Assembly: GCA_003176035.1 (NCBI GenBank)
Contig: PSRL01000002.1
Span: forward strand, 1 to 23,163
Direction of reading: 5' to 3'
DNA from: Verrucomicrobiota bacterium
GTDB taxonomy: Bacteria; Verrucomicrobiota; Verrucomicrobiia; Chthoniobacterales; Xiphinematobacteraceae
DNA length: 23,163 nucleotides
Shown here: positions 6,911 to 13,841 of the stretch, one piece after another
How positions within the stretch are numbered: position 1 is the stretch's first letter
Layout of the letters: each line of letters starts with the position of its first letter
Made by a program: the position numbers and the translations under genes
The notes under the pieces: model-generated
What the model was told of the DNA's origin: nothing
Database searches by the model: none
Seen by the model: only the letters and a program-made list of their open reading frames with translations

Positions 6911-9571
6911 ATGCCTATAGCACTATTTAGTTATTTCTATCATATATCTTCCTCTTCCAGTTCCTATACAGACGAAACTGAATCCACGGATTCTTCTCAA
7001 AATGATGCAAAAACTGCTGCATCAAATACAAACGATAACGAGGGCTCCGGAGGAGAATTAGCAAGCGCCAAAAACTCTAACCTAAATGCCCGTGTGGTAG
7101 CTGCTCCTCTCGGAACCGCAAACCACCGTCAACATATCAAGTCAATAGAAGAAAAGCAACCGCAAGAGCCCTCGTCAATCCATTCGATTCAGAAAACTCA
7201 ATCTGCAAGCCAGAAAGTTGATAATTCCGATCGCGATCAATTCGGCAATAATGCCTTCCATAAGTCTGTAATTTCGGGAGATCTCGCAACATCCAGAGCC
7301 ATTCTTGATCAGCATCCTGACTTGCTTGATCAGCCGAACGATGCATTACAAACTCCCCTGCATCTCGCAGTAATACATGGGCGCCCTCGCCTTGTTGAAT
7401 TTCTTTTAGCCAAAGGAGCCAATGTTAACGCAAAAGATAATAGTAATAGAAGCATCTTAAAGTCTGCATCATGGTATAGCGAGGATGATGACATTCTTCG
7501 GATGGTTCTACGAGAAAAGAATCTCAACATAGAAGAGTTGGAACAACCCACAGCCTCTAGCATTTTTCTTAGATTACTACTGGTCGCTTCCCAGGCAGGC
7601 AATTTGGAGCTCGTAGAATATATAGTTGCATCTAACCGAGTAGACTTAACTCGTCCGCCTGGAACGCTGTCGATATTTAATGCTACAGAAGCGGGACACG
7701 TAGATATCGTTAGATTTTTAAAAACTAAAGTGCGGATCAATACTCGAAGTGACGACGATACCACCCTCTTACATGCAGCCGTAAAGAGCCCGAGTCAGGA
7801 AATGGTTCAATTAATTTTAAATGAGTATGTTGAAAGCGATTCTATCGCAATTGATTTTAAGAATAAACGAGGAGAAACGGCTCTTTTATTCGCAGCAAAA
7901 AATAAAAATCTGTTAGCGGTAGAATTGCTGATTCGAGCTAAAGCTAATATCTCTGAAAGAGATAAAGACGGAAATACTATTTGGCATCATGCTGCCAAAA
8001 GTGTACCAATGATCAATCTGTTAATGCGTTTTCCACAGCTCAAAGATGCAGCATTGATCCAGGATAAAAATAGAAATTCCGAAACACTCCTATACCCTAT
8101 GATAGAAAACGGAGTGCCGGCGGCGCATGCAAATTGGTTTTTTGAACAAGGGATAGATTTAAACGCACAAGACAGTCGTCAACGAACCGTTTTACACTGG
8201 GCCATTATCCTGAAACGAATGGACTGGATAGACGCTCTTTTGAATCAAGAAGGCGTCGATGTGAATGTACAGGACTTGGACGGAAATACTTATTTGCATT
8301 TCGCCGTACAGAATCGATTAGATTCCCTCATTCAATCTCTTTTGGCTCATGGCGCTGATCCCGACATCCGGAACAAAAGCAAGAAAACGCCGGGAGATCT
8401 TAATGAGCAGTATGCTATGCTGTTAAATAGATCCACGGGCTATGAGAGATTATATCATTCAGCAATATGGGGACGTTTGCCCACCATCCAATTTCTTGTG
8501 AGCCATGGCTTCGACATCAATAAAGTCGATGCTGTTGGATATACAGCCTTGCATTATGCTATAGATTCCCGTCGGGAAGCAGTTGTTCGTTTTCTCTTAG
8601 ATCAAGAGAGTATTGATGTGAATGTGCAAGATAAAAGCGGAAACACTTGTTTACATTTGGCAGTGTGGGGCAAATTAGATTCCGTTATTCCACTTCTTTT
8701 AGCTCGTGGAGCTGATCCCAACATCCGGAATTATGAGGGGAAAACGCCGTTAGACATCGCAGCAACAACGGATCGCCGTTTGCTTTCACTTTTTCCAGGC
8801 AAAGAGGGGTACACTCCTGATTCAGCTGGAGCAGAGGGAGCGGAGGATCTGGAAGCACCCTTTGGGAGCAGGACTTTTATCTCCGTATCACCTGTTTCTG
8901 TGACTATCTCCACGTCTTCTCAAAATGAAAAACGGAATGCAGTCACTGCTCCGGAGCATGTTGCAAATCTCTCAATGGCTGAACGCGAGGAGTTTCAACA
9001 ACATCCTAAATATTCCGAATGGTGGCATTTACGGTACGAGGTCCATCAGATGCTCTACACGGTGGACTTTGACGACGTGCCACCCGCTAAAAAGAGCAGC
9101 CTACTTAAGCAGGTTAACGAAAAAATGCAAATCATAGGAGATTTAGAAGCTCAAATGCTAAAAAGACAGGATCTGGATCCTCTGGATTATATTTGGAGTC
9201 ATATAATCACACCTTCTCATTCCTCTTCTTATATGCTAAATTCTTCAGGAGAAGTCTCAGCTGTTCCTGCGGAAAAGTGGTATAAAGACCTGTCCAGGGA
9301 GAAACAGGAGGCGCTTCTCAACCTGCCGGAGTATGCTAATTTTATATTAAAGGCGGAGGCGGCGCAAGCAGCACTCACCGAATGCCATCAGCTGCGGGCA
9401 AAATATGAGACGGAAGATGCTCTTCAGGACAATGGGGCAATGAAGCAACTTGTTGACAAATACTGGTCGGCGGTGGCAGCAAAAAATCAAGCGAGAGCGG
9501 CAATACCAGGCTTCGAAAACGCAGACCGAGATGCGTCTCCTTATCCGGTAATTTATATGCCCGAGCCCTAA
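6911..9571 (+). CDS. Large ankyrin-repeat protein, candidate host-interaction factor
   Basis: An 886-residue protein. Residues ~10-110 are a low-complexity Ser/Thr/Asn/Gln-rich stretch with no classical signal peptide. Residues ~111-620 are a solenoid of ankyrin repeats, clearest at 147-176 (TPLHLAVIHGRPRLVEFLL), 321-350, 425-456, 458-488, 544-575 and 578-608. A two-repeat block is internally duplicated: 424-498 resembles 543-617, both containing VNVQD, GNT-x-LH and GADP(D/N)IRN. Residues ~685-875 are a non-ankyrin, mainly helical tail with two similar modules (HPKYSEW at 698 and LPEYANF at 805). Such proteins bind other proteins and in intracellular bacteria are often secreted effectors; secretion here is not shown. 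The ATG at 6911 follows an AT-rich leader. The gene reads more AT-rich than the neighbouring metabolic genes. Confidence 0.85.
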   Translation: MPIALFSYFYHISSSSSSYTDETESTDSSQNDAKTAASNTNDNEGSGGELASAKNSNLNARVVAAPLGTANHRQHIKSIEEKQPQEPSSIHSIQKTQSASQKVDNSDRDQFGNNAFHKSVISGDLATSRAILDQHPDLLDQPNDALQTPLHLAVIHGRPRLVEFLLAKGANVNAKDNSNRSILKSASWYSEDDDILRMVLREKNLNIEELEQPTASSIFLRLLLVASQAGNLELVEYIVASNRVDLTRPPGTLSIFNATEAGHVDIVRFLKTKVRINTRSDDDTTLLHAAVKSPSQEMVQLILNEYVESDSIAIDFKNKRGETALLFAAKNKNLLAVELLIRAKANISERDKDGNTIWHHAAKSVPMINLLMRFPQLKDAALIQDKNRNSETLLYPMIENGVPAAHANWFFEQGIDLNAQDSRQRTVLHWAIILKRMDWIDALLNQEGVDVNVQDLDGNTYLHFAVQNRLDSLIQSLLAHGADPDIRNKSKKTPGDLNEQYAMLLNRSTGYERLYHSAIWGRLPTIQFLVSHGFDINKVDAVGYTALHYAIDSRREAVVRFLLDQESIDVNVQDKSGNTCLHLAVWGKLDSVIPLLLARGADPNIRNYEGKTPLDIAATTDRRLLSLFPGKEGYTPDSAGAEGAEDLEAPFGSRTFISVSPVSVTISTSSQNEKRNAVTAPEHVANLSMAEREEFQQHPKYSEWWHLRYEVHQMLYTVDFDDVPPAKKSSLLKQVNEKMQIIGDLEAQMLKRQDLDPLDYIWSHIITPSHSSSYMLNSSGEVSAVPAEKWYKDLSREKQEALLNLPEYANFILKAEAAQAALTECHQLRAKYETEDALQDNGAMKQLVDKYWSAVAAKNQARAAIPGFENADRDASPYPVIYMPEP

Positions 9572-9648
9572 TTCGGAGCGACTTATAAAAAGTTTGGATA
9601 TCCTTGAAGAGAAGCATATCGGTATCAACTTGGATGGCGCTGAAAAAG

Positions 9649-9669
9649 CGGACATATATGTGTCCGTTT
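9649..9669. terminator. Possible terminator between convergent ankyrin and miaB genes
   Basis: CGGACA (9649-9654), a six-base loop TATATG, and TGTCCG (9661-9666) form a perfect 6-bp stem. On the plus strand it is followed by TTT; on the minus strand the AAAAAG before it becomes CTTTTT. It lies 78 nt after the ankyrin stop and just after the miaB stop, a position fitting a bidirectional rho-independent terminator. The T tract on the plus strand is short. Confidence 0.5.
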
Positions 9670-9679
9670 GCGAAATAGT

Positions 9680-11041
9680 CTAGGCCAAAATGGCTGGGTC
9701 TCCATAAAGGGTATTAGAAGAGGATTTCGTAATGAACACCTTAAAGATTTGACCGATATGACGCTCTGATCCTTCGAAAATCACAATTTTATTGGTGCGT
9801 GTGCGGCCACTGAGCCGACTGGGATTTGTTTTACTCGGGCCTTCACAAAGGATTTCCACCTGGGTGCCCACATGATTTTCAAGTTTAGCCTCACAATTTG
9901 CGTTAATCAAACAAAGCAAATCCTGATTTCGATTTTCTTTAACCTCTTCCGGAATTTGTTGTTCCATGTCAGCGGCGATCGTTTCCTTCCGAGAGGAATA
10001 GCGAAAGATGAACGCATTGTCGAATCCGACGGTCTGACAAATTTCACGCGTTGCCTGATAATCTTCTTCAGTTTCTCCAGGAAATCCTACGATGACGTCA
10101 GTCGTGATCGCAATCCCTGGGCGCGCTGCCCGCAATTTCTCCACAAGTTTCAGATATTGCTGGGCGGTATAGCCACGCCGCATCAGCTTCAAAATTCGAT
10201 CCGAACCGGATTGAAGGGGTAGATGAACATGTTCCATGAGTTTGGGAAGACAAGCAAAGGACTCGATCAGATCCTCCCGAAAGCCTATCGGATGTGGCGA
10301 AGTAAATCTGATTCTTTCCAACCCATTGAGTTGGTGGAGCCGTTCCAGGAGCTGCACAAAGGGACTCTTGCCATCTACTTTTTCAAATTCGTGACGCCCG
10401 TAGAGATTAACAATTTGCCCCAGAAGGGTGATTTCACGAACACCTCGGTCGATGAGGCCCTCCGTTTCCTTCACAATTTCCTCAATGGAACGTGCCCGCT
10501 CTGAACCGCGAGTCCGCGGTACAATACAGAAGGCGCAGCGCATGTTGCACCCCTGCATGATAGAAATAAAGGCCGTAATGACACCACCTTCCGCACTGTG
10601 ATCCCGAATTGTGGACTGTGATCCGGCCTCTTCATCCGTATCGACGATCGGCAACCGTTCGTCATCCATCCGTATTTCCTGCCGACGTGCAAGCAGCTCA
10701 TCCACATAGTCCGCAACACGATGAAATTTCTGAGTGCCTACAATCAGGTCAGCATGGGGAGAAACATTTAAAAGTTGGGCTCCCCGCGCCTGGGCCATAC
10801 AGCCCAGATAGCCAAGGACCAAATGTGGACGAGTCCGCCGCAATTTGCGCAGCATGCCCATTTTGCCTATGGCTTTTTGTTCAGCCATGTCCCGAACGCT
10901 GCATGTGTTTAATAGAATGACATCGGCTTCGGTCTCACTAGTCACCATGCGATGTCCCCTGGAGACAAGCATTTGTGCCACCTGCTCAGAGTCCCGTTCA
11001 TTCATCTGGCAACCGTATGTCTTAATATAAACGTTAGGCAT
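9680..11041 (-). CDS. miaB: tRNA-2-methylthio-N6-dimethylallyladenosine synthase (MiaB)
   Basis: A 453-residue radical-SAM methylthiotransferase of normal length. The N-terminal domain has the three cysteines for the auxiliary iron-sulphur cluster: Cys11 (YGCQMNERDSE), Cys47 (NTCSVRDMAEQ) and Cys81 (GYLGCMAQ). The radical-SAM motif CNMRCAFC gives Cys165, Cys169 and Cys172, followed by PRTRGSERAR. A C-terminal TRAM-like RNA-binding domain occupies about 380-446. MiaB adds a methylthio group to N6-isopentenyl-adenosine 37 of tRNAs reading codons that start with U. NTCSVR and the RTRGSERAR stretch favour MiaB over its relatives RimO and MtaB. The ATG at 11039-11041 gives the standard MPNVYIKTYGCQMN start. 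It is divergent from the agmatine deiminase gene across ~110 nt, and no partner gene such as miaA lies in the window. Confidence 0.95.
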   Translation of the reverse strand: MPNVYIKTYGCQMNERDSEQVAQMLVSRGHRMVTSETEADVILLNTCSVRDMAEQKAIGKMGMLRKLRRTRPHLVLGYLGCMAQARGAQLLNVSPHADLIVGTQKFHRVADYVDELLARRQEIRMDDERLPIVDTDEEAGSQSTIRDHSAEGGVITAFISIMQGCNMRCAFCIVPRTRGSERARSIEEIVKETEGLIDRGVREITLLGQIVNLYGRHEFEKVDGKSPFVQLLERLHQLNGLERIRFTSPHPIGFREDLIESFACLPKLMEHVHLPLQSGSDRILKLMRRGYTAQQYLKLVEKLRAARPGIAITTDVIVGFPGETEEDYQATREICQTVGFDNAFIFRYSSRKETIAADMEQQIPEEVKENRNQDLLCLINANCEAKLENHVGTQVEILCEGPSKTNPSRLSGRTRTNKIVIFEGSERHIGQIFKVFITKSSSNTLYGDPAILA

Positions 11042-11153
11042 GTTGAAACAGCCCTGTAAGGTAACAGTTTAAGAGCCGCAATGCTAGTTTTCTTGCGTTA
11101 GACTCAAATTACGCTTGTTTTTACAGCCCAAGAAAACTGACACTTTCCGCCGC

Positions 11154-12191
11154 ATGTCGACTCCACTAGAACTCGGATATCGGATGCCCGCGGAATGGGA
11201 GCCTCATGAGGCTACATGGGTCTCATGGCCCCATCCGGATGGAATTAGTTTTCCAGGGCATTACCAGCGCGTCATTCCCACATTCGTTCGCATGGTGGAA
11301 ATTTTGTCCGAATCGGAGGTTGTCCGCATCAATGTGTCTCATTCTCAGCAGGAGCAAACTGTTCGCAGCTTATTAAAAGAAGCTGACCTGAAACATGTTG
11401 AGTTTTTCCATATTCCCACAAATGAACCGTGGTGTCGGGATCATGGGCCTATCTTTGTTACTCGAAATATCGAACCCCGGCTCGCCGCGGTCGACTTCGG
11501 CTATAACGCCTGGGGCTGGAAATATCCCCCCTTTGACTTGGACGATGCCGTTCCCGGTCACATTGCAACTCAGCTCAAATTACCGTTATTCGATTGTTCT
11601 GAATTTGTACTCGAAGGCGGTTCCATAGATGTCAATGGCATGGGCGCCCTCTTGACCACCAAAAGTTGCCTTCTCAACCCTAATCGCAACCCCACTTGTT
11701 CTCAGCAGCAAATAGAGGACCGACTCAAACAATACTTAGGCATCCGAGAAATTCTTTGGCTTGGAGAGGGCATCGAAGGTGACGATACGGATGGACATGT
11801 CGATGATATTACTCGATTTGTCTCCGGCGACACCGTCGTCACAGCAGTGGAAGAGGATGAAAACGATCCCAACTATGAACCACTCCAGAGTAATCTTGAG
11901 CTACTTTACGGAAGTGAACTCAATGGAAAAGAACAACTGAATATTCTGCGGCTCCCGATGCCAGCCCCGCTCTATCGAAATGGACAACGGCTCCCGGCAA
12001 CCTATGCCAATTTCTTCATTGGCAACGAAATAGTCCTTATGCCTGCGTTTGCAGACACTCACGATGCATGGGCATTGTCCGTACTGAAAGAGGCTTTCCC
12101 CACTCGAAAAGTCGTTCCGCTTGACTGTCGCGAACTCATTTGGGGGCTAGGCGCCTTTCACTGTCTTACCCAACAGCAACCTAGTGTGTAG
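11154..12191 (+). CDS. aguA: Agmatine deiminase
   Basis: A 345-residue member of the peptidyl-arginine-deiminase-like family. It hydrolyses agmatine to N-carbamoylputrescine and ammonia, a step of putrescine synthesis from arginine. Family motifs are present: MPAEWEPHEATWVSWP (11-26), EPWCRDHGPIFV (91-102, Asp96), EGGSIDVNG (154-162), GDDTDGHVDD (209-218, His215) and GLGAFHCLTQQ with the nucleophile Cys337. I chose the ATG at 11154 because MSTPLELGYRMPAEW begins as family members do; an upstream TTG at 11115 would add 13 residues. The gene is alone: no N-carbamoylputrescine amidase (aguB) or arginine decarboxylase is in the window. Its 3' end has been copied to 13791-13841 by the neighbouring tandem duplication. 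Confidence 0.93.
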   Translation: MSTPLELGYRMPAEWEPHEATWVSWPHPDGISFPGHYQRVIPTFVRMVEILSESEVVRINVSHSQQEQTVRSLLKEADLKHVEFFHIPTNEPWCRDHGPIFVTRNIEPRLAAVDFGYNAWGWKYPPFDLDDAVPGHIATQLKLPLFDCSEFVLEGGSIDVNGMGALLTTKSCLLNPNRNPTCSQQQIEDRLKQYLGIREILWLGEGIEGDDTDGHVDDITRFVSGDTVVTAVEEDENDPNYEPLQSNLELLYGSELNGKEQLNILRLPMPAPLYRNGQRLPATYANFFIGNEIVLMPAFADTHDAWALSVLKEAFPTRKVVPLDCRELIWGLGAFHCLTQQQPSV

Positions 12192-12290
12192 CGGCCTGAT
12201 TCCGAGATGGCGGTCCGTTCAACATTTCCTCTATCACAATCTGCATATCAGATATATAGGTATGAGACATTCTCCTGAGAATATTTCTTC

Positions 12291-12414
12291 GAACACAGCT
12301 TGTTGAGTTTTTGTAAGAAAGTTTTTTGTGCCAGGCTGGTCCGAGGGTTTTCTATGTCAAAACACATATTTTGCACACAAGCTTTCAAGTTCTCGTAAGC
12401 AAATTTCTTGTTTC
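12291..12414. repeat. Short local duplication at the 3' end of paralog A
   Basis: The segment at 12291-12332 resembles 12373-12414 (both read ACACA-GCTT, then AAGTT/GAGTT, then GTAAG). The offset is about 82 nt. Paralog B has a single equivalent at 13962-14004, which matches the left one better. So an ~82-bp insertion or duplication is specific to paralog A and puts its original 3' end out of frame. Confidence 0.55.
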
Positions 12415-13577
12415 TCACTCGGTGCATAACCCTTCTTTTGTGCATCCTTATAATGATGATAGAAATATTCAGCGAAGTTACTCAGCTCATCAGGGCGCTC
12501 CATCTTCTCCATCTCCTGAATCATTTTCTGAAAGTATGAAAGATTGGGCTCCTCCTTCAGGAATTCATGGCATACTTTTTCATAAACAAATCTCTTTATT
12601 TCTTGTTGAGCAGGCCGATGCATTCGCCACTTCTCTTCGGCGGTAGGAAACTGCTTACCTCCAGCATTGTACATTTGCCACTTCTTGGTGGGATCATAAA
12701 GAACACATTCTGGTTCTTCCTTTGCGTGTTCATAAAGAGCAAAAATCCCTTCGAATTCCATTCTCTCCGTCATGGTTTGCAAATCCTTCGGCTTGTTCTC
12801 GAAATTTTTTATTTTATCTTTGAAAAACAGCCAGGCACCCCGTTGTAAATCCGTCTTTATATCGTGTTCTGAGCATTCGCTAGTTATTTGATTTACGATA
12901 TGATGAGCTACTGCTTTTGCATTATCTGAGGGATAACGAACGTCGGTCAGAGCATAACTATACAGTGCGACATCAAGCAGCGGATCTACATCCACTGGTT
13001 TATTTTTATTTTCGCCTTTAAAATCATCGGACGCTTTCTTGACCTCAGAGAAGGAAATTGATCTCGAGTCTTTACTTAACCTCCATTCAGTTGGGTCGGC
13101 ATCTTTGAGCAGGACAGTTCCAGAGAGGCCCCTCATGTCCCATCCTCTATGGTCCGAGCAGCAAAGTCCCAATTTAGATTCACTAAGATCTAAATTTGTC
13201 ACGCGTGCCCCTTTCACAGTACCATAAGCCTCCACTTTTCCTAAGTTACAATCTATCAGTTCCGTGTGATCCAGACGAAGGCGATCATCCTCTTCCAAAC
13301 GGGGTCGAAATTCATTGAAATCAAAATTTCTAATAATATATCCACTGAGTGATCGCCCATGTTTTAATCGCCATCTGACTTGTTCATGAGTCAATTCCAT
13401 TGGATGATGAGCGCGTCGCATTATTTTGGCAAAGCAACAATCCAGCTTTCTGCCGGCAAAAAAATTTGTGAATATTCGAACAAATTTGCAAGGCATGGAA
13501 GGTGACCTGCCGGCAACCGAGTTCATCGGAACGTGATTTGCGGTAATAGTAGAGCCCATGCGCAAATATGTGCACAT
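12357..13577 (-). CDS. Hypothetical protein, paralog A of the duplicated pair (altered C-terminus)
   Basis: I do not recognise the family. From the ATG at 13577 the protein has 406 residues. It has a basic N-terminal part with the motif ELTHEQVRWRLKHGRSLSGY, then a short stretch resembling pentapeptide repeats (HTELIDCNL, GARVTNLDLSESKL, WDMRGLSGTVLL), then a mainly helical part with ALTDVRYPSDNAKA, QRGAWLFFKDKI and RPAQQEIKRFVYEKVC. Paralog B shares all of this. A GTG at 13619 is an alternative start and would add a hydrophobic FLFFLVL. The two paralogs differ by one base in an A run in that leader, changing which upstream start is available, so the shared ATG seems safer. The stop at 12357 lies inside a local ~82-bp duplication that shifted the frame; the B-like ending (FLQKLNKLCSKKYS) continues in another frame at about 12248-12330. 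Confidence 0.65.
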   Translation of the reverse strand: MCTYLRMGSTITANHVPMNSVAGRSPSMPCKFVRIFTNFFAGRKLDCCFAKIMRRAHHPMELTHEQVRWRLKHGRSLSGYIIRNFDFNEFRPRLEEDDRLRLDHTELIDCNLGKVEAYGTVKGARVTNLDLSESKLGLCCSDHRGWDMRGLSGTVLLKDADPTEWRLSKDSRSISFSEVKKASDDFKGENKNKPVDVDPLLDVALYSYALTDVRYPSDNAKAVAHHIVNQITSECSEHDIKTDLQRGAWLFFKDKIKNFENKPKDLQTMTERMEFEGIFALYEHAKEEPECVLYDPTKKWQMYNAGGKQFPTAEEKWRMHRPAQQEIKRFVYEKVCHEFLKEEPNLSYFQKMIQEMEKMERPDELSNFAEYFYHHYKDAQKKGYAPSEKQEICLRELESLCAKYVF

Positions 13578-13633
13578 TCTGTTAAGGACAAGAAAAAACA
13601 AAAAATGCGTAATAGTCACCCAAGCAGTAAATA

Positions 13634-13697
13634 CTGTATCACCTCAGCAGCTGCGTAGGGTTCAGTCCATTTTCCCGTGCTTTTGAATGAGATTAAG
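13634..13697 (-). pseudogene. Relic of the ispG 3' end
   Basis: This minus-strand segment matches 15248-15309, the last ~20 codons of ispG. It still reads GKWTEPYAA like the true C-terminus, but it carries an extra C just upstream (frameshift) and the stop TAG has become CAG. It has no gene body and is a by-product of the tandem duplication. Similarity ends abruptly at ~13697, where unrelated palindromic DNA begins. Confidence 0.8.
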
Positions 13698-13713
13698 CAG
13701 AACTTTTTTTAAT

Positions 13714-13781
13714 TAAATAGTTACATGATGTTGGCAGGTCCGGCAGCATCATGGCAATTTCTTGCAGCATGTAACTATTTA
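13714..13781. repeat. Inverted repeat in the duplication junction
   Basis: A 14-bp perfect inverted repeat, TAAATAGTTACATG at 13714-13727 and CATGTAACTATTTA at 13768-13781, encloses 40 nt. The segment 13720-13744 matches 18632-18656, beside dispersed repeat copy 2, at 22 of 25 positions. It lies exactly between the ispG relic and the agmatine deiminase relic. A T run (AACTTTTTTT) ends just left of the left arm. It may be a small palindromic mobile-type repeat, a terminator-like hairpin, or both; no transposase is present. Confidence 0.7.
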
Positions 13782-13790
13782 TTTAATAAG

Positions 13791-13841
13791 CGCTCTATTG
13801 CAATGGACAACGGCTCCCGGCGGCACCGCCCTATTGTGTAG
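13791..13841 (+). pseudogene. Internally deleted relic of the agmatine deiminase 3' end
   Basis: Positions 13791-13821 match 11968-11998 inside the agmatine deiminase gene with 2 mismatches in 31, and 13831-13841 match the last codons and stop (12181-12191) with one mismatch. About 180 nt between these blocks are missing and replaced by nine unrelated bases. It codes for nothing by itself; its right end overlaps the 3' end of paralog B on the other strand. Confidence 0.8.

Larger units (their letters stand above)
12181..13697. repeat. Tandem duplication unit, left copy
   Basis: This ~1.5-kb segment is homologous to 13831-15309. It runs from the end of agmatine deiminase (CTAGTGTGTAGCGGCCTGAT at 12181, matching 13831 onward), through paralog A, to a relic of the ispG 3' end. 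The offset between copies is ~1650 nt at the left end. The copies differ by many substitutions and small indels, so the event is not recent. Confidence 0.85.

Noticed and set aside
13791..13841. Considered as a recombination attachment site because it repeats gene-end sequence
   Set aside because: The repeat is explained by the tandem duplication, is not at a tRNA, and no integrase is present.
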